From positions 1-64,000 of the forward strand of contig NZ_NMQR01000012.1 in the NCBI RefSeq assembly GCF_003545805.1: a stretch of 64,000 nucleotides of DNA, in the 5' to 3' direction. Source of the DNA: Photorhabdus sp. CRCIA-P01. GTDB taxonomy: Bacteria; Pseudomonadota; Gammaproteobacteria; Enterobacterales; Enterobacteriaceae. A program made the position numbers and the translations under genes. Positions 42,645 to 53,184 of the stretch are shown one piece after another; within the stretch, counting starts at the first letter, position 1, and every line of letters begins with the position of its first letter. Under the pieces are notes generated by a model that saw nothing but the letters and a program-made list of their open reading frames with translations, was not told where the DNA came from and did no database searches.

Positions 42645-43289
42645 TAGCCAGGAGGGCTCAATTAGGCACTTATGCCTATTAGAGTTTATATATTTTATGA
42701 ATAAGTAATGCAAGAAAATAAATAATTTAAAATCTTTTATTTTATTTTGTTATCTAGGTTATTTTTATTTTTCTTATTAATAAATAAAACTAATGATAAT
42801 TAATTATTAGTTTTATTTATATTTGTGATAATTCTGTCTCTATTATCTGTGAAATAAATGAAAATTTTTAAATATAGATAAATTATTTTTAGGTATTGTT
42901 TTTTTCTTATAAATTAATTTTGTAAAAATTGATAAATAGATGTTCATAAGCAATAACCCTATTGGTTGGGTGATGTTTTTTTATCATATTGAATTATAAA
43001 TGAAAATAGAGATTAAAATCATTATTTTTTATTTTTAACTTTTATTTATCGGTGTCTGAGTGATTACTGTTCAATGAATAGCTTCAAGTTCCAACGGTGT
43101 GATGTTTATCACGTATTAACTTACGTTAGTCAGTCGTCAGGTCGCCTCATTGCCTTGAATGAGGGTTTGGATATTAAAGCACGGTGAATACACACGTAAG
43201 GCATTAGGCATGATACCTAAGGGCGGTAGCGTACCTAAAATGATGTGTGTTTTAACCCGGTTATGAATTTAACTCTTAAGGAAATAACA
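42645..43289. other. Long AT-rich leader of the PVC-like operon
   Basis: About 640 bases with no gene. The first 430 are extremely AT-rich (poly-A/T tracts suited to H-NS silencing, by inference). The last 200 have ordinary composition and hold the ops element. The promoter should lie here. Confidence 0.65.
43222..43232 (+). promoter_or_regulatory. ops element (RfaH recruitment)
   Basis: GGCGGTAGCGT is the full ops core, which pauses RNA polymerase and loads the antiterminator RfaH. It lies in the 5' leader, 58 bases before the pvc1 ATG, in the sense direction. RfaH control of long virulence operons, PVC-type among them, is known or proposed. Confidence 0.85.
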
Positions 43290-43739
43290 ATGTCTACAAC
43301 TGCCGATCAAATTGCTGTTCAATACCCCATTCCAACTTACCGTTTTGTCGTGACCGTTGGTGATGAGCAAATGTCTTTTCAAAGTGTATCGGGATTAGAT
43401 ATTAGCTATGACACGATTGAATATCGTGATGGAATTGGTAATTGGTTACAAATGCCCGGTCAGCGTCAGAGACCAACAATTACCTTGAAGCGCGGTATAT
43501 TTAAAGGGCAATCTAAATTGTACGATTGGATTAATTCTATTTCGCTTAATCAGATAGAAAAGAAAGATATTTCTATTAGCCTGACTGATGAGACAGGTTC
43601 AAATTTGCTGATTACCTGGAATATTGCTAATGCTTTCCCAGAAAAACTAACAGCACCCAGTTTTGATGCTACCAGTAATGAAGTTGCGGTGCAGGAAATA
43701 AGTTTGAAAGCCGATCGGGTTACTGTTGAATTCCATTAA
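43290..43739 (+). CDS. pvc1: PVC-like inner tube protein (pvc1)
   Basis: A phage T4 gp19-like tail tube protein of a contractile injection system. The 149 residues start MSTTADQIAVQYPIPTYRF and include FQSVSGLDISYDTIEYRDG, MPGQRQRPTITLKRG and DWINSI.LNQIEKKDISISL, the pattern of Pvc1/Afp1. The ATG at 43290 has AAGGA upstream and matches that family; the 43245 start is rejected. It is intact and heads the operon. Confidence 0.92.
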   Translation: MSTTADQIAVQYPIPTYRFVVTVGDEQMSFQSVSGLDISYDTIEYRDGIGNWLQMPGQRQRPTITLKRGIFKGQSKLYDWINSISLNQIEKKDISISLTDETGSNLLITWNIANAFPEKLTAPSFDATSNEVAVQEISLKADRVTVEFH

Positions 43740-43802
43740 TACACTGTTTGGTGTCAGGAATAGTCTGGCACGTCAATACAGTGTTTTTTAAAGGCGAATA
43801 TT

Positions 43803-44945
43803 ATGACAATCAGTACAACTTATCCGGGTGTCTATATTGAGGAAGATGCTTCATTGGCACTCTCCGTCCGTTCCAGTGCAACGGCGGTCCCTGTTTTTGC
43901 GGTTGCAAATACTAATAAATTTTTATCCACAGAAAATTATGTCCGTATTAGTAGTTGGTTGGACTATTTGACACGAAAAGGTGGGCAATTTGATCCTGAT
44001 GATAAGCTTGATATCTCACTACGAGCCTATTTTATTAACGGTGGTGGATATGGCTATCTCGTGAAAACTAAAGACCTGGTAGATCAAGTTCCAAAACTAG
44101 ATGATGTCACATTGCTGATTGCTGCCGGAGAAGATATCACTACTGCCGTAGGGACACTTTGTAAACCAGGAAAAGGATTATTCGCCGTTTTTGATGGTCC
44201 AAAAGCTGATGTTACCGAAGTGACTAAAGTTACCAAAGAAGATGGTACCACCGATATAGAAAAACCAGATCCAGATAAAATACTCCAACCTTATACCGCT
44301 ACCCCCTATGGCGCGGTTTACTATCCCTGGCTGACCGCCGAATGGGGAAATGAAAAAGCTGATGAAGGGAGAAAAGCGAGTGTTGATATTCCACCCAGTG
44401 CAATGATGGCGGGTATTTATGCCTGTGTTGATAACAACCGAGGTGTTTGGCAAGCTCCGGCTAACGTGGCTATTCAAGGTGGATTACAACCTAAATATCC
44501 GGTGACTGATGACCTGCAAGGACAATATAACCAAGGCAAAGCACTGAATATGATCCGTAATTTTCCTAAGAGCGGCACATTGGTTTGGGGAGCTCGCACG
44601 CTTGAGGACAGTGATAACTGGCGTTATATCTCGGTTCGTCGCCTGTTTAACAGCGCCGAGCGAGATATTAAAAATGCCATGAGCTTTGCGGTCTTTGAGC
44701 CTAATAGCCAACCCACTTGGGAAGTTGTGCGTCGGGCTATTGATAATTATCTCTATTCTCTTTGGCAACAAGGCGGATTGGCGGGAAATAAAGCCGAGCA
44801 AGCTTATTTTGTTCAAATAGGTAAAGGTATCACCATGACTGATGACGATATTAAACAGGGCAAAATGATCGTCAAAGTGGGTATGGCGGCGGTTCGTCCT
44901 GCCGAGTTTATTATCTTGAAGTTTACGCAGAACGTCGCACAATAA
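43803..44945 (+). CDS. pvc2: PVC-like contractile sheath protein (pvc2)
   Basis: A contractile tail sheath protein, 380 residues, intact. It starts TTYPGVYIEEDASLAL, has YFINGGGYGYLV, VYYPWLTA, the PPSAMMAGIYACVDNNRGVWQAPAN segment, and the C-terminal WRYISVRRLFNSAERDIKNAM and VVRRAIDNYLYSLWQQG strands that interlock neighbouring subunits. It is somewhat longer than typical Pvc2, the extra residues lying in a charged insert near 134-155 (ADVTEVTKVTKEDGTTDIEK). Confidence 0.92.
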   Translation: MTISTTYPGVYIEEDASLALSVRSSATAVPVFAVANTNKFLSTENYVRISSWLDYLTRKGGQFDPDDKLDISLRAYFINGGGYGYLVKTKDLVDQVPKLDDVTLLIAAGEDITTAVGTLCKPGKGLFAVFDGPKADVTEVTKVTKEDGTTDIEKPDPDKILQPYTATPYGAVYYPWLTAEWGNEKADEGRKASVDIPPSAMMAGIYACVDNNRGVWQAPANVAIQGGLQPKYPVTDDLQGQYNQGKALNMIRNFPKSGTLVWGARTLEDSDNWRYISVRRLFNSAERDIKNAMSFAVFEPNSQPTWEVVRRAIDNYLYSLWQQGGLAGNKAEQAYFVQIGKGITMTDDDIKQGKMIVKVGMAAVRPAEFIILKFTQNVAQ

Positions 44946-44956
44946 TTGGAGGTAAT

Positions 44957-45613
44957 ATGCCAATAACACCAACTTATCCGGGCGTCTATATTGAAGAAGA
45001 TGCATCACTGGCGCTTTCTATCAGCCAAGGGAATACAGCAATTCCTGTTTTTATTGGCCGTTTCTCACCTAGGAAAACAAGTATAACGCCACAAGTGGCA
45101 CGAGTTAGTAGCTGGTTGGATTTCACTAACCAGTTTCATGTGGGTTGTGTTACGTCAATAGATATTAAATCAACACCTCCACCTGCCGCTAAAAAACCAA
45201 AGAAAGTTGAAAATGATATATCAGCCGAAAACAAAGCTACCAAAGAAAATGGAGAGATTAATAGCGATACAAATGAAGAAGAAAAAAAAGCTGATTACAC
45301 TTACGAGGTGACAGCAGTTAACTACACGACAAGCAGTGATACTTTAAAACTTTATTTTCAAAATGGCGGTGGACCTTGTTATATCTTGCCAATTGCTGAT
45401 TTGGGAAATACTGAAACTCTGGACTTAATCCCCGAATTAATTGAGCAGGCTTTAGAAATTACTCTGATCGTCTGTTCTGAACAGGACTCTGGTTATCAAC
45501 ATCAAATATATAACAGTTTGACGCCTTCGTTATTGAATGCTGGCTATTTCCTTATCGCTGATAACCGAGATAAAACAACCGCCATCAGTGTTAATGTACC
45601 CTCACAAACCTAA
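44957..45613 (+). pseudogene. pvc3: Second sheath gene (pvc3-like), truncated
   Basis: 218 residues open with PTYPGVYIEEDASLALSISQ and VARVSSWLDF, as in pvc2, and hold YFQNGGGPCYILPI and GYFLIADNRD. The frame ends at SQT, before the PPSxxxAGxxA core and the C-terminal strands, so roughly the second half is gone. Residues about 75-110 form a lysine/glutamate-rich disordered insert (AAKKPKKVEND..NEEEKKAD). The next gene starts 44 bases on and is pvc11-like, so pvc3' through pvc10 were lost in one or more deletions. The gene number is by order. Confidence 0.85.
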
Positions 45614-45656
45614 CGCAAAGCTATCCGTAATATATTCAAATCACAGGTGGTATAAT

Positions 45657-47522
45657 ATGGGACTCACCGAATTAAAAAATAAACTCGCCACTATCGTACC
45701 AGAGACAGATTTTAAACTTAATGAAAGAAGTACGCTGGATATTTTAAATTGGCTACAAGAATACGCAAAAAAAATTCCTTTCAATCAAGAGAAAAAACAA
45801 TTCTGGGATAGCTTCTACTTTATTCAGGAAAATACTCCTGAGAAATTAGCGGATATTTACCAAAATGCGAATAAAGCCAATGGCTATTTACCCGCTCATC
45901 AAGCTTTTGTGTTGGCTTTTTTAAAACTGTTAGAAACAACCAAAGTATTATTTAACACTTTTCCGGCACGGCACCGTAATCTTTATTACCGGGAATTATT
46001 GGGGCTGAAACCAAAAAGCACCCAAGCGGATAGCGTTGCTTTAGGCATTACCTTAAATACAGATAATGCAGAATATCTTATCCCAAAAGGGACCCTGTTT
46101 GATGCCGGGCAGGACAGCGCCGGAAACCCGTTACAGTATGCATCAGATGCTGATCTATTAGCGAACCAAGGGAAACTAACCGACCTACGTTGGTATCGGA
46201 AAGATAATAGTAATTGGAAATCGGCAATAATATTAAGCGACTCAGATAACATTAAATTACCCGAAAACGGTATTCGGCTTTTTAGCGCAACACCCAATGA
46301 TGTCAGTATTCAATCCGCCAACCAAACTTGGGACCAAGCAAATATATCGTTATTAGCCAATAATACATTCTATTTAGGCTTTACCGATGTATTACCGGGG
46401 CAAACTTTATCTCTGTACTGGCAGTTAGACGGCTTTGAATAATTCTCCATATCCTGGTTTTATCTTAATAAAGACAATACATGGCAGTCATTAACCCAAC
46501 GGGTTCACGACCAAACCCGCAACTTGTTCGATCAGGGAACCTTGCGAACTTTATTACCACAAAATGCTTCAAATCAAGCCTCTCTAATGCCAACAGATAA
46601 ATACTGGCTAAAAGCTAAGATGGCACCAAAGATATCTGGTGAAAAACCACCTAATTATCCAAAAATTAAAGGACTGTTATATAACGCTATAACCGCTACT
46701 CTCATTAACGCGGAAACCATTGAATCGGATCACTTACTAAATGGATTAGCAGCCAACAGCATTAAACAGCCGGTGAACTCATCCGTTGTAATCAGTGAAG
46801 TAGCTCAACCTTGGGCATCTTGGAATGGTCGCCCGAAAGAAACCGAACAAGCATTCCTGAAACGAGTTCCTGTCCGGCTGTCCCATCGTAACCGAGTGTT
46901 GAGTTGGGGGAACATGGTCACCTTATTAAAAGATAATTTTGTCAGCTTATTTGATGTCAGACACCATTCAGGCGGTAAATTAACCACCATTCCCGCGCCG
47001 GAAAAGCAACAACTGATAGTGATCCCGGACAACCGTTACAAGGATAACGATGATGCATTACGTCCAGAATTGAACCCGGCGCGATTGGCTGAGATGGTCG
47101 AATGGTTAAGTCAATTAAGTAGCCCTTGGGCAACCATTGAAATCAACAATCCTACTTATGTTGATGTTAATGTGGACTATCAAGTGATCTTTATCTCCGG
47201 CGTCAATTCTGACTACGGTCATCATCAGCTACAACAGCAATTAAGCCGAACATATATGCCGTGGGGAGAGAATCCGGCTATTGGCGTGACAATGGGTAAC
47301 CACATTGACTACTACCTCTTATTAGCCACCATCCAACAATCCCCTTTGGTAGAACGCGTCACTAATTTAAGCATAACAACAGCTAACCGAGTTACGGGTG
47401 TCGTGGGTGCAAATATCGAAGCTAACGATAATGAAGTGCTGATTTTAGTCTGGCCAGATAAACATTCCTCAACTAAGGAGTTAATAAATGAGTCATCAGG
47501 ATGCTCTGTTTCCCGTCGTTAA
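45657..47522 (+). pseudogene. pvc11: pvc11-like baseplate protein with in-frame stop
   Basis: A GpJ-like baseplate component of the contractile system. The frame from 45657 (MGLTELKNKLATIVPETDF) is open to a TAA at 46440-46442 (GFE-stop-FSISWFY), then stays open in the same frame to 47522. The second part shows EQAFLKRVPVRLSHRNRVLSWGNMVTLL, typical of this family, and TIEINNPTYVDVNVDYQV. Apart from the single stop, 620 codons are clean. Without readthrough only 261 residues are made. The end overlaps pvc12 by 35 bases. Confidence 0.85.
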
Positions 47523-49924
47523 AGACGATATTGCCTTTGATACCTTACTTGCTCAGGCTAAGGCTGTTATTGAACAACAGTCTGGTCAATATTGGAGTGA
47601 TATGCATGAAAGTGATCCCGGTATTACCTTACTGGAAGCCTGTTGATTTGCCATTGAAGATTGATATTCAGCTTGATAATGACGTTAAAGATATCGCTGA
47701 CATAGTTGCCCAAATTTATATGACGGCGGAACAAACGGTACTGGAAAAGCCGCTACGTTATACCACTCAGGCAATGAAAGAAATGGGTTACAGTAATGAA
47801 GAAATTTTTGATGGGCCCTATTTGCATCACGGTTGGATACCTGAATTACCGCCGACCAAAGATTACAACGGTACCATAGTGTTAAGTTTAAGCCATTTGG
47901 TTAACCAATTATTGGCTATCAAGGGAGTTCAAGGTATTACCCGACTGGAATTAGATAAAGATAATAAGAAAATTATTTCTCCACTACCGGGCGATAATTG
48001 GTCTTGGCAAATTGCGAAAGGATATTATCCCAGATTATGGGGTGAAGATCCCTTGAAATTGATTACCTCACCAGACAGTCCATTGATTCTTATCGCCAAA
48101 GGTGGAGTGAAAGTTGTAATTTCTAGCGAAGAGATAAAGAAGAAGCTCATTACAGAACCGCTGATTAATACACAACCAAAATTATTAAACTGGGGCAAGC
48201 ATCGTAAAGTGTTGGATTATTACCCGTTAAGCAATAAATTACCCGCTTGCTATGGATTGCAGACTAATAAACATACCTTACAATAAGTACAGTTACACCA
48301 ATTTTTGCTGCCTTTTGAACAGATGCTAGCTAATGGCTGCGCGGAGCTTGCCTTATTGCCAAAACTATTGGCGTTTAAACAACGGGGAAATGCGGTATAT
48401 GGTGCACAATGGCCTTTCAAAGTTAATACAGTGAGTCAGAATGTTCATCAGGAGATAATGTCTGACTTAATTGGGAAACTGACTGATGATGAACAAATTG
48501 ATAACGATGATGGCATCCATGAACGAAACTATGCAAAAGAGCTGGCTATTCTTGAGTATCTGTTAGGCTATTTTGGTGCTCATCGAGCCGCTAGACCACT
48601 TATTCTCAATCGACGGGATTTTCTATCCACTCAGCGCGGTTATTTGGCTCAACAACCAGAGTTGACCTATCATCGTAATAATATTCGGATTGATAAAGTA
48701 TCGGCGCTGCAAAAACGGATTGCCGCCCGGTTAGGTTTGGGAAGAAAATGCTTTAGTGAACCGCCTGATTTGGCTGATCTGCCTTTCTATTTAATTGAGC
48801 ATCGTCGGTTGTTGCCAGTGAAACCTGACGAGGCATTCAACAGTGCACAAATACCTGATAACCTGGAAATTAAAAATCATCCTGATGCTAAAAGCCATCA
48901 CTTAATTATTACTCAGCAAAGTGCGGCAGGGCGGTTATTACATGGTCAGATGATTAACTTAATGATTAAAGGTGAGAACGGATTCACATTGCGCGGCCAA
49001 GTGATCACTGAAATTACAGAACAATCATTTTATCTTGACACCCGTAACAGTGTCGCTCTGGAATACAATTTGGACAGAGTACGACAGGCATTTACCGACA
49101 AAAAACTAGTCTGGCAAAATAGCCCGGTGTGGTTGGAAGATATGGATTATCAACTAGTTTATGCTGAAGAGACAGATAAAATAGATGACAAAGATGAAAG
49201 CTGGATCATGTCCAGCCCCCAAAGCCCCTTTCCGGCTATGATCAAAGAAGGGGACGAAATCACGCTAAAATATAAAATTACCCCTTATGAACAAGTCAAA
49301 AAAATATCAGCTAATGTGAATTCTCCATCTGATTATATGCTGAGAGCTTCGGTAAAAGAATTTGATCGGATTAAGGGTAAGATATTAATTGAACGGGATA
49401 AAGACACCAAACCTTTTCCGAAAAAGGAAAATGCATGGCGTTATCGTTGGTATTTCTCTGGTGCAGAATACGCGCATACTGATCGTTTTTCATTTGTCGT
49501 TAGTGTAGTTATTAATCGTCAGTTAATTGAAAATAACAAGGTTGATCCTCATAAACTGGAATCGTGGGTAAAAACTGAGATTTTAGCTGAATTTCCTGCT
49601 CATGTTTCCATGATTATTCATTGGTTGCCACCGGATAATTTTAGGAATTTTGCCAGCACCTATAAGCGTTGGCAAAATAATGGCGCTGCTTTAGGGGATG
49701 AAGCATACCATATTTTAGAAATGTTAACTTTAGGACGCCTACCTTCTGCATTAACGGGTACGGGAAATATGCGAATTGCTACTGAAAAGCAGAGCGCTGA
49801 GGTTATTGGTGAATCTGAAACAGGATGGCATTATGAATTTATTGAGAGTAACCAATTGCTATATGTACCGAAAATTCAGGAGGATATTAATCGTAATAAA
49901 GGGAATGATAAAGCCAAAGATTAA
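47488..49924 (+). pseudogene. pvc12: pvc12-like baseplate protein, broken
   Basis: Starts MSHQDALFPVVKDDI after AAGGAG (47475-47480) and reads QSGQYWSDMHESDPGITLLEAC, the usual start of Pvc12, then TGA at 47644. From there the homologous frame is +1 (VDLPLKIDIQLDNDVKDIADIV), so a deletion junction lies near 47645. That frame runs to a TAA at 48284-48286 and continues in the same frame (QLHQFLLPFEQMLANGCAEL) to 49924, ending with IIHWLPPDNFRNFASTYKRW. At least two lesions; the N-terminal baseplate half is largely missing. Confidence 0.85.
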
Positions 49925-50068
49925 TTTATCTATAAGTAAAAGTAGGATTAATGTTGTATTACAATAATAGACACTTGTTGTGCTATTAAATTTATTATAT
50001 TTAATTATTATGTGGTCGTAATTTTAAGATATTCGCAATAGAATAGATTAATATATAAGGTGATAAAA
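49925..50068. other. Short AT-rich gap before pvc13
   Basis: No gene. A weak RBS (ATAAGG) precedes the pvc13 ATG at 50069. Confidence 0.4.
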
Positions 50069-50913
50069 ATGGAAAAGAAGAACGATTTGTCAAATTCAGA
50101 GATTAATCCAGAAAATACCAATAATAAAGCAGAAAGTCCCTCAGCGGATGATTTAAAAAAACGCTTTAAAGCAGGCAGCATTCTATTGCAAATTGATTAT
50201 GAACACTTGATTGATATTGCTGATATTGGCCGAAAATCAACCGGGCAAGCACCGCAACAAAATGGACCAGGAAAAGGATTAGAACTAGATGGTAATGGTA
50301 CGCTTAATTTAAAAATGGGCACTATCGCCAGTAAAGATTTTTCTCCATTAATACTGGAAAAAATATTTTATCTGTAGACCTTGGTAGTGGTCTGGTTAAT
50401 AAAGACAATGGAATATGTGTTGGTCAAGGTAATGGTATTGTTGTAAATAAAGATAATGTATCTGTCAAGGCCGCTAATGGTATTACTGTTGATGGCAGTG
50501 GTGTTTCAGTTAAAGCTGGTGATGGTATTTCTGTTAGTGGAAAGGGAGTAGAAGTTAAGGCTAAGAATAATGGCAGTATTTCCGTTGATTCAGAGGGTAT
50601 GGCTGTTAAATGTTGGAAAGGTGGTGGTATTGTAGTAACTGATAATGCTGGCCTTTATTTAAAATTGGAGGGAGGAAATAGCAATAATGCCTGGAGCGGC
50701 ACAAGTGGTTTAAGTTTGAGTGAGAATGGCGTAAAAGTTAAAGCGAGCAATGGTATTAAAGTTGATTCCAGTGGTGTAGGTGTTAATATCGAAGCAATTG
50801 CATCAGCACTCGCTGATTTAATTATTCCCGCAGGAACAATCGTGCCATTTTATAGTAGTGGATCTGTACCTAATGGTTGGGTATACATAAAATCTTCGTG
50901 CCTATTGCAGTAG
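50069..50913 (+). pseudogene. pvc13: pvc13-like tail fibre, frameshifted and truncated
   Basis: The first frame (MEKKNDLSNSEI.., DLKKRFKAGSILLQIDYEHLIDIADIGRK) ends at 50377. A one-base shift near 50340-50360 restores NTGKNILSVDLGSGLV, followed by a series of NGI.VxxxGVSVKAGDGISVSG repeats. These are short beta repeats like those of trimeric fibre shafts. The end reads LIIPAGTIVPFYSSGSVPNGW, the opening of a tail-collar tip domain, but the tip is cut at 50883 and eight unrelated codons precede the stop. Receptor binding is therefore lost. Confidence 0.8.
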
Positions 50914-50935
50914 TTAACTATAAAGGAAAATTAAT

Positions 50936-52587
50936 ATGGTCTTAGAGAGAAACAGATTAAATCGGATCAATATTACTATTGAAGCTAATAATCAACAGAT
51001 AGCTAAAAAAATATTACATGGTTCTTTGCTTAATCAAGTCAGTATGAATAAATTACTTAATTTATACTTTAATAAATATGCGATTAGTCAGGATATCTAT
51101 TTGGAGAAATTAACGCTGAATCTTGGTGAAATTAATTTCCGTAACTTTAATGTATTGTTTCCTATTAGGCTTAATTCCGCTCTAAATAAAGCTTTGAGTC
51201 AATATCAAGAAAATAATAAGGAAAAAACTCTTACGGAAAATTCAATAATATCTAAAAACACGGGCAAGCCCTCTTTATTACATAGTCATTATCTATCTGA
51301 TATCGAGAAATTTATCCAGTATTTATATCAAAAAGATATTAAATTAAATCCTGCAAAGATAATGGCGAAAAATAGGAGTATTGATGTTAATATCAAATCT
51401 TTAATTAATCAATTCATGCGAATGGAGAGCAATTTAACATTATTATTAGCAAAAAGTTGTTTATCTGAACACGGTTTGCAGCGTCTTTTAACTATCAGCC
51501 AACCTGATTTGTTAACTGAGATTAATCGCAAATTATCGGAGAATATAGATATACCCGTTATCTTTCAAGTTGCTTCTTTGTTGGCTGCACTCTCTCACCC
51601 CGGTCACATAGTTATCTATGCTCCCGGGGATTCGTTCCCTTGCCGTCGCGATGCATCTTGAAATCCATAGGGTATAAATATCATCATCAAGGAAAGGTAG
51701 CTTCCTCTTGGCAATTGGTATTAAATGCCTTGGGATATATACAGCGATATAATACTCAGGAAATACCTAAACCCGATATGAAAGTGATATCATATATCAT
51801 GGCTGAACTTGATAGCAGTATGCTTGATATTGTGCCTATTATTACTTTATTCCGACAAAATATTGTAGTTGAAAATGATTTAGTAAATGAATGGTTGAAG
51901 CTCATTTGGCAAATAGAATTGATTCCAAAACTGTGTAAGAAACATCTCTCTGCTGAGCAGTATAATAAACTGTCACAACGTTTTATGACAAATAATTTGA
52001 CACTAGATAATTTGCACGTTAAAGACAATAATTGTAGTCCACTTCGGGATATTAACAGACCACATTCTGAATCGGATTTATTTTCTCCATATCAGGTGAG
52101 TAATGCTGGAGTATTAATTCTGTGGCCGATGTTACCTGTTTTATTTAACCATTTAGATCTACTTGAGGAGAAAAAATTTATTCATCACCAAGCTCAATTT
52201 AGAGCGGTTGATTTTCTGGATTATCTTATTTGGGGGAATGAAGAGGAGCAGGTGGAAAGAAAAACACTCAATAAAGTTTTGTGTGGGTTAATGATTGATG
52301 AAGAAACGCAATTAATCCCTATTGAGCCAGAAGAACATCTGATAATAGAACGATGGTTGGATGCGATTATCGTTCAACTTCCGGGCTGGAAAAAACTGAG
52401 CCGTAATGATGTTCGCTAACTACTCTTACAACGACCGGGTGAATTGCGGATAGATGAACAGGAAATCAAAATTACACTACAACATCAGCCATTTGATCTG
52501 TTATTAGCCGATTGGCCGTGGCCGTTAAATATCATCAAATTTCCCTGGCTAAATCTTTCTTTACAAGTTGACTGGCAAAATACTTAA
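50936..52587 (+). pseudogene. pvc14: pvc14-like tape-measure protein, split by ERIC and a stop
   Basis: The N-terminus (LNRINITIEANNQQIAKKIL..NKYAISQDIYLEKLTLNLGEINF) is that of contractile injection system tape-measure proteins. At 51550 an ERIC enters and stops the frame at 51661. Removing 125 bp gives ENIDKYHHQGKVASSWQ, in frame with the rest. A second lesion is a TAA at 52417-52419 where relatives read LRxxFLQR (here DVR-stop-LLLQRPGELR). The frame then continues to 52587 with DLLLADWPWPLNIIKFPWL, the conserved C-terminus. Without these two lesions about 508 residues would be encoded. Confidence 0.88.
51550..51676. repeat. ERIC element, copy 6 (type A, forward), inside pvc14
   Basis: 127 bp between TATA ends. 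It breaks pvc14 with a TA target duplication, as copy 2 does in yeaD. Confidence 0.98.
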
Positions 52588-52596
52588 AAGGTTTAT

Positions 52597-53160
52597 ATGA
52601 ACTGTTTACTTAAAAATAGCCACTATGTGGTGGCTGAATTACACTGGATTTATCCCCATCTGGAACGTATCGATTTGCTATTGCAGCGCTATTATTATCA
52701 AAAGAGAGAAAGGTACGATTCATTACCGGAGAGTTTTTTACTTACGGAGGATAAGGTAGAAGAATATTTGGCACAACCGCAGGGCTTTCCTCATTGGTTA
52801 TTTGAGCAGGGTAATATTGTTGGCTATCCGAAAACCGGAGAACACTTTACCTTTGATGCACTGTCTCTATTAGTTGAGCGTTTTGAGCTCACGGAATTTG
52901 AGCGTGACGCCTTATTGCTCGGTTTATTGCCCCATTTTGATAGTCGTTATCATGCATTATTTGCTGCTCTGCACGGTAATAGTAAAAAACAGTGGCCTAG
53001 TTTTGCTAAGCGGGCTGATTTGACTGGGGCTAATATCAGAAATATTGCCTTATTGGCATCAATATTAGCCTCAGACAATAGTAGTGAAAAAATTGAGAAT
53101 AAACATATAGAACGGGCAGTTATTCTCGAATTAAATAAGAGTGGCAGACTGATTTTTTAA
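52597..53160 (+). CDS. pvc15: pvc15-like ATPase lacking its AAA+ core
   Basis: 187 residues, open throughout. The N-terminal part (HYVVAELHWIYPHLERID.., FTFDALSLLVERFELTEFERDALLLGLLPHFD) is the helical domain of Pvc15-type AAA+ proteins. At about residue 145 (QWPSF) it joins directly to the AAA+ end, KRADLTGANIRNIALLASILAS, the sensor-2/lid region. Walker A, Walker B and the arginine finger are all absent. Relatives are several hundred residues longer, so an in-frame internal deletion is the best reading. It cannot hydrolyse ATP. Confidence 0.85.
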   Translation: MNCLLKNSHYVVAELHWIYPHLERIDLLLQRYYYQKRERYDSLPESFLLTEDKVEEYLAQPQGFPHWLFEQGNIVGYPKTGEHFTFDALSLLVERFELTEFERDALLLGLLPHFDSRYHALFAALHGNSKKQWPSFAKRADLTGANIRNIALLASILASDNSSEKIENKHIERAVILELNKSGRLIF

Positions 53161-53184
53161 ATATTTACCAAATTTGGAGTCGAT

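Noticed and set aside
42500-42682. Open frame across the ERIC at 42518 and similar frames at the other ERICs
   Set aside because: The same translation (TRYLSSCLFVGCTHSPRSHS or its type B form) recurs wherever an ERIC lies, so it comes from the repeat and not from a gene.
44957-45613. Second sheath as a full functional paralogue
   Set aside because: It lacks the core and C-terminal half needed for sheath assembly and ends next to a pvc11-like gene.
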